Assembly: GCF_963675165.1 (NCBI RefSeq)
Contig: NW_026986601.1
Span: 62,001-126,000, forward strand
Source of the DNA: Halichondria panicea
Lineage: Eukaryota > Porifera > Demospongiae > Suberitida > Halichondriidae
DNA: 64,000 nt
Reading direction: 5' to 3'
Below, one piece after another: positions 34,412-45,826 of the stretch (the first letter of the stretch is position 1; every line of letters begins with the position of its first letter). A program made the translations under genes and the position numbers. Under the pieces are notes generated by a model. That model was given only the letters and a program-made list of their open reading frames with translations, was not told the DNA's origin and made no database searches.

Positions 34412-35406
34412 TCAATAATTATGTTAAACAGAGTTTCTGAGCTATCACTTACGTTTTGTGTTCACCTAGTAGATATAATTATATCTAGCTCATTTATTTA
34501 CTCATTTATACAATAACAGCTCAATGTTCACTTTGTAAACGAGTGTTGCAAGCGTGCGCTTGCTAATGCCTCTCGCCATGTTATGCTTTCGCTCAAAAAG
34601 TATTAGTGTTATATTAGTTTCTATAATGAATTTTATATTAAAGTTAGCTTATCTATATAAAGTCACTGAGAAGAAAAGACATGCATCTATTGTTGTTATT
34701 ATTTATTGTATTATGTGGCTTACCAGGACCTCAAGAAAGAATAAAATTGATTCTTCCAGGATCTGTAGTTCAGTGTATATAATATCTAAGAAGAAAAGAC
34801 CTGTGTACATGCATATTGTTATCTATATTGTTATATGGTAGTGTTTTGTGGCTTAGACGATTCTGCCAGGAGGATCTGGATCTGGATCTTGGATATTATT
34901 TTCTCACACATGGGGAATGAGCGCGCATGCGCATTACATTCATAGGAATAATTAAAGGGTGTGTCCAAAGAGATGAAAGCGACTAAATACAGGAATGGTA
35001 AAAAACCGTTAATAGTCAAACTCTTCAGAGCTAGCTAGCTAGAGCTTGAGAGATGAGAGCTAGCTAGGGCCTGGGGCTAGGGGGAACAGACTGCAGTCGT
35101 TGCTAGCCTCCTTGTGGTGAACCATGTATCCTCTACTATCTATGGCACAAGTAAGATAAAATTAGGTAGTCTATAAAATTATAATTATATAATCTCAGTA
35201 CAGTACATGCAGTATACACAATAGCTAGCTGGTACATGGTATGGTATAGATACATGTCTGATGTAGATCTAGTATTTGTAACACTTGTTTGTAAAGACAG
35301 ACCCTTTGCACCACCTTCACTCCTGTTTCTTCTTTTCCGCTATTCGTCCATTTACTCCATACGTTTCATACTATCTCACTTGTAATTGTTGTTTCACCAT
35401 TTCCCA

Positions 35407-35580
35407 GGCCGTACTGTACAAGTAAAAGCAATCCTTGATATCTGCAACGTCTTGGTCTACAAAGAGTCTGTCGTTCATTTCTCATTTCTGGATTCTTTAC
35501 CCATGTTCCTGTGTATCATTACTGTGTGGCTTGTGCTACATATTCAAATTTTGAGTGGAGTTCTACTGGGGCTATTGTAG
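35407..35580 (+). CDS. Possible plus-strand exon in element B
   Basis: After an acceptor TTTCACCATTTCCCAG one frame stays open (RTVQVKAILDICNVLVYKES ..) to TAG. It may belong to the element's gene. Domain unknown. Confidence 0.25.
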   Translation, partial: GRTVQVKAILDICNVLVYKESVVHFSFLDSLPMFLCIITVWLVLHIQILSGVLLGLL

Positions 35581-35989
35581 CATTGTCCTTGGGACCGAGG
35601 CTATAGGACAAATCGGACTGCTCTGCCTCATAAATGAAGAGGCGAACACAAATGGCAGAATGTTCCCTCACAATAATGATTGTTTTTTGTGCAATAAAAC
35701 AATGTTTGCTGTATTAATTTCAATAGTCTTACAACATGTTGGGATGCATGAGCACATTAATTTTAATACCCTGTATGGATCTGCACTATAGATCTAGTAT
35801 TAATTGAAGATTTAAAGTTTCATGTGCTTCTTGGGCATAATCCTTTGGAGCCGCCCCCACATCACAGACAAAAATTAATTATAAGGTCAAAGTTCATGGA
35901 CATATTCCTATCCTGTCTTTAGGCTCTTGTGAAGAGATCAATTTCACAAATGGCTACTGCTAGCTAGCTGTTTTAACAGATATTTTCTG

Positions 35990-36355
35990 AGTATTGTAGC
36001 TAACAAAAAGCTAGCGCTTTAGTGCAAGGCTAACTCATATGTTGAATAGAAAGTTTGTGCGGACAGATGATGCTATGAAAGATTCTGAAGAGACTGCAAC
36101 AGCCTTCAATGTGAGTCAAACTAGCCATAACTCGAGAAAGAAGCTTTAGTTTGCTAATCCACGAATCAAAATCCAAGAGAACGTGGCTAGAAGCCTATAG
36201 AAGCTGTTAGCTTTCATCGCATTGCAACCGTTGAGCAGTTACAGCTGGAACAGACACACACACACACAGACAGACACACAGAATGTACACACACACACAC
36301 ACACACACACAGACAGCTTTACCTTATCCCTCGTGCGGCTACGCCTCGAGGCATA
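35990..36355. repeat. Dispersed repeat copy with CACA microsatellite
   Basis: Related to the 25.6- and 31.2-kb units: AACTCGAGAAAGAAG, AATCCACGAATCAAAATCCA, CTAGAAGCCTATAGAA, then a (CA)n tract with CAGACA interruptions (about 36252-36316) and GCGGCTACGCCTCGAGGCAT. It is nested in element B. Confidence 0.6.
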
Positions 36356-36630
36356 ATCAATGTCATGGTGTTCAATTATTGGAATTATTACTGGTGATTG
36401 GACAATTGGTGATGACTACCCACTACTTGACTAAGGTGGTAGTCTACAGCGCATAGTTTAAGGATCAAGACATATATGCTTTATATGGTGGATTAAGTGA
36501 AGAATGTGAGCTAGAGGACTTGGTGCTGCCATCATCAGCTCGAACAGAGGGATCGCCAATGACACTATAACCTGTTTAAAACGAGAAATTTAATATGTAC
36601 ACGTTATAAAATGTCTACTTCTCTGCACAG

Positions 36631-36699
36631 GAGCAATGGCTAATATCCAGCTATCCCAACAGTGCTCCTCTTGGCTATACTAACGGACGAGACTGGACA
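36631..36699 (+). CDS. Penultimate exon of the gene in element B
   Basis: Acceptor TACTTCTCTGCACAG, open 23 codons: EQWLISSYPNSAPLGYTNGR and DWT. A donor at ACA|GTGTGA keeps phase with the last exon; the stronger GAG|GTAAGG seven bases on would follow an in-frame TGA. Protein unknown. Confidence 0.4.
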
Positions 36700-36755
36700 G
36701 TGTGAGGTAAGGGTTTAAAGTCTTCAGTTATTTTTTTATCTTGTCTTACTCACAG

Positions 36756-36914
36756 GACTGGAGTGTATCTATATCTGCTCGTCCGAGTGTTGTTTCTGAT
36801 AGCTCAGAGGCACCAAGAGAATCTATGTTTCTCAAACAAGATTTACCTGAGTTTACGAATAGGGGCCTAGAATCAGAGAGGTCCAGCAGCCTGCTAAACC
36901 TTCTTGAAAAGTAA
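36756..36914 (+). CDS. Last exon of the gene in element B
   Basis: A very strong acceptor (TTATCTTGTCTTACTCACAG) is followed by 52 open codons and TAA. The exon is Ser-rich: DWSVSISARPSVVSDSSEAP .. ending ERSSSLLNLLEK. An AATAAA signal lies 175 bases downstream at 37087-37092. Not recognised. Position next to the right TIR indicates it is carried by the element. Confidence 0.5.
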   Translation, partial: DWSVSISARPSVVSDSSEAPRESMFLKQDLPEFTNRGLESERSSSLLNLLEK

Positions 36915-37086
36915 TTTAAGGCATTCAATCATCCTGAAGTTGCCCTGGGTCACTATAATTATGCTGCAGCACAACCGGCAACTCTCCTTGTGAAGCAGCT
37001 CCCTATGTGCATCTTTTGTATACCCACTCTGTGAATTTTCTATGTATAATTGGTTAATTAAATATTTTTGCCGACCACAAAAATAC

Positions 37087-37092
37087 AATAAA
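37087..37092 (+). promoter_or_regulatory. Polyadenylation signal AATAAA
   Basis: AATAAA lies between the stop at 36914 and the right TIR of element B, so the transcript would end inside the element. Confidence 0.45.
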
Positions 37093-37667
37093 AATTTGAC
37101 GCATACGCAGACAACTAGTACCAGGCCTAGTTGTTCACCTAACCGTTATAAAAGCGAAAACTCGGCCTGGGATCGAGGCTAAGTTTTCACACAAATTATT
37201 TTATTTATGTATCATCTTTCTCTTGTTTATGATCTCTTAGAACATAATTATACATGCACTCCTGTTAGCACTTACATTGTGCATGTGCTAACAAGTTTTC
37301 AAAAATTTCCCCTACCCCCTGCAGCTCCGCCGCGTGGGCTTTGTCCCATTCCTTTTTTCTGAAGTAAATACACATGATCCTTTCCAGAACACAATAGTTA
37401 GATCGCAAAGGGTCAAATTTTCTGCTGATTTGGCTCATTCGCAAAGGTTTTTCACTCGCAAAATATTCTAGTAATACGGTATGTCCATGTTTTCTTACTT
37501 AGAATGATTCTCAATATCAATATCCAGTCTTCACAGCCATCAGAGCAAGATGTTTCCTGAAGACTTGTTATCTAGCTAGAAACTTAATTGCTACACTGTA
37601 TAGCACTGTATTATAACAAAAGAAAGCTTGTCTTCAGTTTCTCGAGCATATGATTTTAGTCCACGAT

Positions 37668-38036
37668 CAGTGGCAGATCTAGGATTCTTGAAAGGGGAGT
37701 TCCAGGGCTGTTAAATTTACCTAAAAAAAGGTCGTCACTTCTTCGAAACAGTGAGCATGCGCATTATAACACACCAAATTTTTTCCCCAAAAAAAGTTCA
37801 TCACTTTTCATAAGCAGTCTGCATGCACTACGCTGGAGAGTTTTTAGCCTTCATAGTCACTGAAACTGCACAGACAAAGCTTCGCAGGACTAACAAGGAC
37901 TAAAGGTAAGTGAGAAGTGCATGTGAAAGCTAGTAAGAAAGGAACAACTTGCTAACTAGTTGCTTGAGCCTCCCACTCACTTCTTTCTCAAGGGGGTTCA
38001 ATTGAACCCAAAGAACCCCCTCTGGATCCGCCACTG
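37668..38036. mobile_element. hAT-like MITE, 369 bp
   Basis: CAGTGGCAGATCTAG at the left pairs with CTGGATCCGCCACTG at the right, the familiar CAGTGGCGGATCCAG type of hAT terminus. No obvious 8-bp duplication (TCCACGAT / ATGATAAG). Confidence 0.65.
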
Positions 38037-38072
38037 ATGATAAGTTTTTGCTAGTTGTGCACTTGATCACTA

Positions 38073-38949
38073 GGGGTTAGTAGATTATGCTCGAGATATT
38101 ACCTATTATGCTATTCTTTAATAGCTTACAAATTGCCTATTATTCCCACATTATACTAAAGCACAACATAGACCCCATATCCTCGCACAAGTAACATCAA
38201 ACTATAAATATTATTAGCACTATAGAATGCTAAGGAGATAATCAACCATTATATGCAGTATAATACTTCCATCAGGCCTACAAATGTTTTTACTATGATT
38301 GGTACTGACCTGTACTAAGTCTTCCAAAACCTCCCTATTATTCTCATAATCGCATGTTGTTACTCATCGTCAAGGCAGTAATTGCATGTCGTCATTAATG
38401 ACGTGCAATTACTGCCTTAACGACCGCACGTTCGAATAACGGCCGCGGCTAATTTTTTGTACTGAAATTGCAGCTGAAGTGTCCTTAAAACTGCATCACA
38501 AACGATTAACAATCAATAGTATGGCTACTCGCACTCTTAGCCATACTATTAATTATACTAATCGCATGTTGTCCTATTATTCACTGTGATTCGTACAGTG
38601 ATTAATCGCGTATCAGTAATTACTTTCTTGATGACCGCGGCTATTTTTTTTTACTGAAACTGCAGCTAAAAATGTCTTTAAAACTGCATATCACAAACGA
38701 TTAACAATCAATAGTATGGCTACTCATGCAATAAGGGATTAATAGCACTCATAACAAGCACTGGCAAGGTTAATAGCACTCGGCTATACGGCTCGTGCAA
38801 TTAGTATCCTTGCCATTGCTTGTTACTCGTGCTATTAATACCATATTGCACTCTTAGCCATTATTAAGTGCTTATTATGCCAGTATAATTCTCACCCAAA
38901 AAATGTGTCTATTATGCTCAAAATTACGCCAGCATAATCTACCAACCCC
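38073..38949. mobile_element. Tc1/mariner-like element, 877 bp, with internal palindromes
   Basis: GGGGTTAGTAGATTATGC / GCATAATCTACCAACCCC ends flanked by TA. It is a larger relative of 5829-6041. Inside are a near-perfect hairpin (AAGGCAGTAATTGCATG.. at about 38370-38418) and a ~185-bp direct duplication (ACAAACGATTAACAATCAAT at about 38500 and 38694). Confidence 0.65.
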
Positions 38950-39424
38950 TAGCACTCACCACTGCTGACTACGCAATAATTAAGTTGCACAATGTGCAGT
39001 AATGCCTTAGCTGCAGAAGGATGTCACTCCTGAGTCTCCAGCAGCAAGGTAAGTATTTTTAACAGAACTTAGTAATTTTCTACCGCAGTGGCCTGCGGCG
39101 TATAGAGGGTTAATACTTAATAGCACATCATACGTACCCTCGCGAAAATACGCCCACCCTTTTCAGCAGGGCTTATTAGGGGACTGGGCGTTTAATCGTG
39201 AACGGCGAGTTTTCACTCGAATATACGCCCACCCGCGGCCTCAATTAATCGAGGCTTACTTGGCTCTATGACAATTCTTTATTAATTTGACATAGCATTG
39301 AGCTAATGCATAAGTATGATTAAAGCATGATCAGAATGAACATGAAAAAGTGCTGGGTGATTCTGTTTGTTGCTCGTCAGACGTAGCAAGAACTTCTCAA
39401 AGGATGGTAGGTCATACTCCTACA
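38950..39424. other. No gene recognised
   Basis: AT-rich flank; short frames only. Confidence 0.4.
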
Positions 39425-39521
39425 TAGCTTTGGTCCCAGGTCGATTTTTTTTTAATAGAACGAAGTTGAAAAATAAGACCTAGCGTTCAATTGGAGACGG
39501 ATCGGCCTGGGGTCGAGGCTA
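39425..39521. mobile_element. TAGCCTCG-family TIR transposon, copy C (97 bp)
   Basis: The left end is TAGCTTTGGTCCCAGG and the right end inverts to TAGCCTCGACCCCAGGCC. The perfect 9-bp duplication ACTCCTACA flanks it (39416-39424, 39522-39530). The element is nearly all TIR and the same length as copy D. Confidence 0.85.
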
Positions 39522-39751
39522 ACTCCTACAGAGCTCTCAGGCACTTTGTTTCATAAAACCCGGCAAGGTAAGGTAACCTGCAATTGGCCTGGGTGATGAC
39601 TTTATTCTCAGAATTTTTCCCTTTCTCTGCATATAGGACTAGTTATTCCCCTGCATAATTATACATATTCAAGGGCAAACAGATCCACACAGAGAGCTTA
39701 TATTAGTGTCTGATTTTGGTCCAGCAGGGAATATAGAATAACTATAGCTAC

Positions 39752-41136
39752 TTACGGTGGCCCTGAGCGCTACTAGTAGTTCACCTTAGCTACTTGATAG
39801 TTCACCTACCTTAGCTACTTGATAGTTTGCCTACCTTAGCTACTTGATAGTTCAACTTGATAGTTCGCCTACCTTAGCTTAGGCTTGAGGCTATTATGCT
39901 CCAAATTTTACTGGTTATTCTATTCTCCAATTCCCAAGCTATAGCCTATTATTCTCAGTGATTCAGCCCATTATTCTCATAAAAATTTTATTATTCTTCA
40001 TTAAAATCACAATAAAAATCATATTTTGCAACACAAGTGAAGTCTCTACATATAATATACATATAGTCCTGAAGAGCATTGTCTTGCTGATCACCAAACG
40101 AAGTGCCTTGAGTTGATCCAGCATCAATATGTCTCTACTTGGGGGGTTGGAACTGGAATCATAGTGGCTTCAGTAGGTTCAGTGTCTGTTGTGTTGGGAT
40201 AGGCACTACTGGCTGTACTAACCTTGATTCTCTTCAGATTCCATATAAAGTACTAGTAGTCTACTAGCTATAAGGCTAGCTAGCTACTGCGCTACGTGTA
40301 GCTGCAGTCTAGTTAATTCAGATCAGAGTACAATAACATTGGTAATTGTGCTTTATTTAGAATGCTAGCCACGTGGCATAATTATTCCCACCCACTCTAC
40401 CGTTTATTCCTGCATAATTCCTAATGCTCCAAGCTACCTCTCAAAATTATGCTCGCATAATCGCCGCATCCCTTAATGCTGCTGTAGCCATGCGACTCAA
40501 TATAAATATAATGAGAGCTCCATGTATATATACAGGTACTGAGGATTATCTGCAGCCGGTTAGTTCTACCCTATGGGTAACAGCAATGCAAGACGAGAGT
40601 ACCACACTTGATTCATTTGGAAGTTACATGTTATTCACAATACTAGCTAGTCTAATAGCTTGGGGCAAAATCAAATAGAGCTAGGATTAAGAGACCTTTT
40701 TCTTCTCTTCCCCCTCCTCCTCTGAGAAAAGGTCTGGCCCCAGACTAATACAATACATGCAGTTCAAGTTGTTCACGTTTATATCTAAACCTATCGCAGC
40801 ACAAGAATTCTGTACTATACAATGGTTCTGGTGTGGTACTCTAGTCTTGCATTGCTGTTAGATAATCCTCAGTACCTGTATACGTGCATATGTAGCTCTC
40901 ATTATTGATATCTAGTCGCTATGTACAGTATGGCTGGCTACAGCAGCATTAAATAGAATTAACATACAGTTCAAAGGTCAACTGCGAAGTAGCTAAGGTA
41001 GGTGAACTATCAAGCAGCGAAGGTAGGTCAACTATCAAGTAGCTAAGGTTGTTGAACTTACAAACTTAGGTAGTTGAACTATCAGGTAAGCGAACTATCA
41101 AGTATATCTAATAGTAACGCTCAGGGCCACCGTAGC
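39752..41136. mobile_element. Foldback element, about 1.4 kb
   Basis: Outer arms: ACGGTGGCCCTGAGCG (about 39755) versus CGCTCAGGGCCACCGTAG (about 41119-41136), each joined to tandem GATAGTTCACCTACCTTAGC modules and their inverses. Inner arms: AATGCTGCTGTAGCCA, GGTACTGAGGATTATCT and AACAGCAATGCAAGAC (about 40470-40595) are repeated inverted at about 40850-40955. No coding capacity; a structural foldback transposon is likely. Confidence 0.7.
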
Positions 41137-41303
41137 TACTACCTAAAACTTGCTTTCTTCACTATAGTAAACATGTGGCATTTAGCTACTGCACATGCTC
41201 AAACTCTAATAGTAACGCTCAGGGCCACCGTAGCTACTACCTAAAACTTGCTTTCTTCACTATAGTAAACATGTGGCATTTAGCTACTGCACATGCTCAA
41301 ACT
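41108..41303. repeat. Exact 98-bp tandem duplication
   Basis: Two adjacent copies beginning CTAATAGTAACGCTCAGGGC and ending ..ACATGCTCAAACT, with no difference that I can see. The first half is part of the foldback's right arm. Confidence 0.85.
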
Positions 41304-42173
41304 CTTTATTCTGGGTGGGTGTATATAATCGAGTCAAAATATCCTTGTGCAGGAACTTCTAAGCAAAAGGGGGGATGGGCGTTTATTCAAGATGGGCTTA
41401 TTTTCACAAGGGGTACGGTACATAAAATTAAAGACTATAGACATAGACTGTAGACATAAACACAGCACACAACTGATGTTATTTTGCTGATCCATAATAT
41501 TCACTTTCTAGTAACACGGTAGTTGTGATTTGTGATTTTTATCTTTGATCATAATTATGTGTATATAAACATGGGTAGGGTAAGTATTCACTTTCAGCCA
41601 ATTTTTGCCATGAGAACGTCGTTATGCAAAACTTAATGTAATGACATTTACTAACATGGACCATTGATGCCATTACGCAAAAATTATTTCGAGCATAATT
41701 TATCAGGGCCTAGACTCTGTACCTATTGTGCTTGTGTTTGTGAAAGTTCTGAGCCAGAAAAATCTGGATTCAGGGGCGTAGTTGGGACTATGGGAAGGGG
41801 GTGCTATTATAGATGAAAGAGAGCGCGAAGCGATTGATTTTTTTTAGCCGTGCAGCGCCGAAATTTGGTTGGCCGGAAGCCATACCTCTTATTAATGCCG
41901 TCATAATTAACTTATGTGCCAAGTTGCAATCTTCTATTTGAATAGAGAAGCCTATTAGCTATAGCCACGAAAGAGAACTAGTTTATAGATTTAAACCAGA
42001 ATATAGCTCACAGTTTAGAGACTGAATCATTTTGCTTGCCTAGCTAACTGTAGCAAGATCTTTGCTGGATACATTTCTCAGTAATTTGCTGGATGGGAGT
42101 GCTCAAGCCCCCTCCCAGGCTACGCCTCTGGGCAAGGTGCTTGCACTGAAAAGAAAATAATCTCTAGCTTTGC
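41304..42173. other. No gene recognised
   Basis: A hAT-like start at about 41773 and ATTATTTCGAGCATAATTTA near 41688 (also seen at about 33776) are repeat pieces. Nothing else is supported. Confidence 0.4.
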
Positions 42174-42270
42174 TAGCCTCGGTCCCAGGCCGATTTTTTT
42201 TTACTAGAACGAAGTTGAAAAATACGACCTAGTGTTCAATTAGAGACGGATCGGCCTGGGATCGAGGCTA
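42174..42270. mobile_element. TAGCCTCG-family TIR transposon, copy D (97 bp)
   Basis: Ends TAGCCTCGGTCCCAGGCCG / CGGCCTGGGATCGAGGCTA with the perfect 9-bp duplication TAGCTTTGC (42165-42173, 42271-42279). Its interior is almost the same as copy C (ACGAAGTTGAAAAATA, TTCAATT.GAGACGGATCGG). Confidence 0.88.
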
Positions 42271-43078
42271 TAGCTTTGCATGATTGTCCAACATAATTAT
42301 AATTAATAAATTATACATTTCCGTTTATTGAGGAAATTGTGGGTGTGTTTTCAATTAAAATTTAATTTTATCATCACCTTTATGCTACTTGCTATTTTAA
42401 GAATAGTAGCCTGAGAGAAACTATTGTTATAATTATAAACAAATTGAAATAGCAGGAAAAAATTTTCCTGTGAAATAAATTATGTCGCTTTAGTCTAGTC
42501 GAGTCCAAGTCGATTGAACAAATGAGTGTAGTATTATATATATAATTATATATATACCTGATTATCTAGCACTGGAGAAGACTGTGAGGCCATTAATCTG
42601 ATTCCTGGCTGTGTCCTAACTCGTACTCTTGCGCTATAATTCTGACTTCTGGTCGATTCCGGCTAGGATGTGGGTATTATGCGCATGCGTTGTTGACCAA
42701 GCTGATTAGATTACGAGAAATACCCCCGCTGGTAACAAGGGCATCATTGAGGCACAGGAGAGATAAGCTATAGGTAGACATACACAAACAATAGTTCTGT
42801 TTATTAAAGTATAATAATTATCTCTCTTATAATTATAATCCAGATCGATATGAGGATACAAATTAATGTCTTTGCTCTTGGCGTCCGGATAGGCCATGAC
42901 TTGAGTGAACAGCTACATGAACCAGCAGCAGAGTTGTCAGCAAATGCATAAATGGTCTTTGGTGCAAGGAAGACATAGTAGGCCTCTAGGAAACAAAACT
43001 CTCCAGTCTGTAAATTATTTCAGTTTCAAGTTTCTCTGTTATTAGCATGCACCGTTTTTACTTGCATAGCAACCATAG
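42271..43078. other. No gene recognised
   Basis: AT-rich with an (AT)n tract near 42533-42556. No frame with splice or domain support. Confidence 0.4.
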
Positions 43079-44019
43079 CCCTTTCCTTGCCATTCGTGAA
43101 ATCTGGAACAGGAGCGTCTTTAGGTCCATCAATTAGTGTGGATCCGGCCTCACCACGCCTCCAAGTCATTCTATTAGTCTAGATCCGGCTAGCAATTCTA
43201 GCTGGGACTCCCAGTTCTAGCTCCTTTTGTTTAGCGTGTCAGAGACTGGGAGAAGATGATTGGCACTCCCTGGCTCCTTTGGATGTACAGCTGTCCAGAT
43301 CCCTAGAACATACCCTCCATTCTGACGAGTTATCAGTGCATAGGGTGCTTACTAGATTCTTGCCAGCCAGTACAGTTCAAGCTACACACAGCACCGCTCA
43401 ACTATTCTCTACCCCATTATCTAGCTAAATCTGGTCCAACTAGACAGCAGACACAGCTAGTTAATTCAGTAAAGCCAGGGGTAGCCCTACTTCTACGGTT
43501 GTTCAGTACCCACGGTAACAATTCCTCTGGGCTGGGCTAACTAGTTGAGCCACGCCTCCCAATTCTCAAGGCTAGGTACATGTCTCTGTCTAGCTGCTTC
43601 TTCAGCTTCTTGCTCAGTTTTGTGGCTTAGAGAAAGGCCAGCTACTCAGGGGGAAGAGTCCAGATGAAAGTCTGGCAGCCAGGTGACGTCCAAACGGTCA
43701 GTTATTCTTTCCACCAACTTTTTAATCTAGTCTAGTCCTGCTTGCACTGCTACTACTACTGCTGCCTACTGCTGCTACTCTTCCTAGCTAGTCAAAGGTT
43801 TCTTTTTTTTTTTTTTTTTTTTTTATAACTACATATGCACAAAGAGACATCAAAGCTTACATCAAAGGACACAGATTTTTAGCCTACTTGACTGATAAGG
43901 CGGTTACCTAGACTACAGTTTGTTTGTCAGGGAGGAGCTCACATACAACTTCATCTAATTCATCATAACGATTCCTTACCCATTGTTGTAATTTCTACAA
44001 CAGATTGCCAAGGAAAGAG
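43079..44019. mobile_element. 941-bp non-autonomous element F at the left edge of the array
   Basis: Ends CCCTTTCCTTGCCATTC and (inverted) CTCTTTCCTTGGCAATC, 14 of 17 matching. ATAA follows the right end and ATAG precedes the left. The interior has a 20-odd-base poly-T tract (about 43802-43823). CCC-starting ends and a 4-bp AT-only duplication resemble piggyBac-type MITEs. An almost identical copy is at 56000-56940. Confidence 0.6.
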
Positions 44020-44089
44020 ATAATTACAACAGAATTTACAACAGAGTGGGTTAGGGCCTCTCATATACAACTGAATTCTTTATCACAAT

Positions 44090-44095
44090 TTTATT
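44090..44095 (-). promoter_or_regulatory. Polyadenylation signal of the transposase gene
   Basis: AATAAA about 90 bases past the transposase stop. The same signal follows each copy, because the units are identical. Confidence 0.6.
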
Positions 44096-44185
44096 AATCA
44101 TTGAAATAATACCCCTTTCCTCCCCTCTCCAAGGCCAATTTAGACCAGGAGAGTACCATCTAACAAAAATCAGTCACACAGCACA

Positions 44186-45753
44186 TTAGCTAGCACATGT
44201 GTGTCCGATAACAGAGTGTCCTTTGCATATTCTTATGCGACAGTGGGGACATGCCATTGCAGTGTGTTGCTGCTCTCTGCTAGGGATCTTCTCCCGAACA
44301 CACACTTGACAGCGCCCACGAGACACTCCGACACTATTTGCACTCACACGTGCGCCCTGTGATGGGGGGAAAACGATATTTAGACTGGCCAGACCTGAGG
44401 CACTGCTACGAGTACGTGGCACACCCAATAGACTATGAATTAGTTCCAATCGAAACCCTTTCAAAGGCATGGCCTTTGAACCCACCCTGACACAGTTGTG
44501 CCTGTATAGAATGTATGCATTATTCACACTAACGTCAAGGAATTGAAAGAAAATCCTGAACCAATACCGCCGACACTTTCTATCGTACCCATAGGTTTTC
44601 CTCATACGCCCTGTATTGTCAACTCCTCCCATGTACATGTTATATGCAGGGAGACAGGGGGGGACACTCTGAGAGCGTAGGGTACCGTCTTTGTGCATTC
44701 GCATTACAGTGTGGGGCATATGGTCAGGGAACACATTTGTTGCAAAGGACACAACTCTACGGTCGTTAAACATAGAGTAAGAAATATCACCAACAGTCAT
44801 GGACGTATAGTCACCTTTGTCGAGTACCACATCCTTAAGACTTGCTGGGAAACCAGCAGCATTCTTCAAAATTGTGCCGACAGTAAACACATTTTGCTTA
44901 GCCAACTCTTCTATCAATGGACCGGACGTGTAAAAGTTGTCCATGTACACAACATGCTGATGACCATAAAAAGGAGTGAGTAAACGATGGACTACATTTT
45001 TCACAAGCCCTTTCACAGCTATCTTTTTCCCAGAGGAATCGGTGAGCTTACCACTGTATACATCAAACACACAGAGATACCCACAGCATGAACATGAGCA
45101 GCACCATACCTTGAACCCCAGTTTAACAGGCTTCTTGGGCATATGAATTTTCCCGCTTTTACGACCCTTGTACTTTATCATCATCTCATCAACGGAAAGC
45201 TCCTGACTGGGATTATACCTCATGAAGTAGTTGGCTTTAAGAGTCTCTAAAACAGTTTTTAGCTTGCTAGTTACCTTACGTGCATCAGTGATGGACGTAT
45301 TGTCCTCACAGTGCAGATACCGCCATAAACTTTGGAACCTTTTGAGCGACATTACATTGCTCACACATTGTACACCTAAAAGGGGATCCTTGGACCAGTA
45401 GTCCGTAATTTCAGGGAGCCTATGAATGCCCATCTCTAGTACAATCCCCAAAAACACCCACAATTCGGCACTGTTTGTAGCTGACCAACCCTTAGCACCA
45501 CACTGCCTAGCGTACAGGTTGGTCTGTTCGGCTATGTACTCACACAAACTATCGGGCCAAAGTAACTTAACAAAATCTAGGCATGGAGTTACAGACGGAT
45601 CAAGTTGATCGACAGGACCGACCACACCGCCAAAGACGGGGTATCTTCCTGTGGACTTAGCTTTTTGGAGTCCATTGTCCCTCGCCAGCTTCCTCCGTTT
45701 GGGAGTCGGAGCCATGCCATCGACCATTTCGTCATCATCCTCCACTGCAGCAT
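44186..45753 (-). CDS. piggyBac-type transposase, copy 1, exon 2
   Basis: Catalytic exon of a 568-residue two-exon DDD transposase. The acceptor TTTCCGTGCAG precedes an exon whose first two bases complete the codon left by exon 1 (47954-48092). It starts AAVEDDDEMVDG with a PKRRK nuclear signal. The three catalytic aspartates sit in SVDEMMIKYKGR (D235), VYMDNFYTS (D318) and GGVDNTGRMRKTYG (D425). A C-terminal Cys/His module (CQVC, CPHC, CKGH, HTC) fits the PHD/RING-like DNA-binding tail of piggyBac. The domain is complete with no stop, so the enzyme could be active. The protein upstream of the acceptor in the same open frame (MVRPHNDIHS..) is repeat-derived and not part of the gene. TTAA-specific cut-and-paste transposition is the family activity. 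Confidence 0.9.
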
Positions 45754-45826
45754 CTGCACGGAAACAAAGCATGAATATCATTAGAGTACCACAAGAGTGC
45801 TCGCCAGTGCAGGTGGGGGACAGGCT

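Larger units (their letters stand above)
32237..37181. mobile_element. TAGCCTCG-family TIR transposon, copy B (4,945 bp)
   Basis: Terminal inverted repeats of about 45 bp with one mismatch begin TAGCCTCGATCCCAGGCC (32237; inverted, ending 37181). The 9-bp target duplication AGTTTTCAC is perfect (32228-32236, 37182-37190). The interior carries a large minisatellite, a broken PHD-finger coding region and a plus-strand 3' gene end with an AATAAA signal just inside the right TIR. It may be a decayed autonomous copy or an element that captured a host gene; no DDE transposase was recognised. Confidence 0.88.

Noticed and set aside
33804-34415. 203-codon minus-strand frame
   Set aside because: It is the antisense of the basic/PHD region; the residues are hydrophobic reverse-complement reading, with no domain.
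44693-44983. 96-codon plus-strand frame repeated in each transposase copy
   Set aside because: Exact antisense shadow of the transposase exon.
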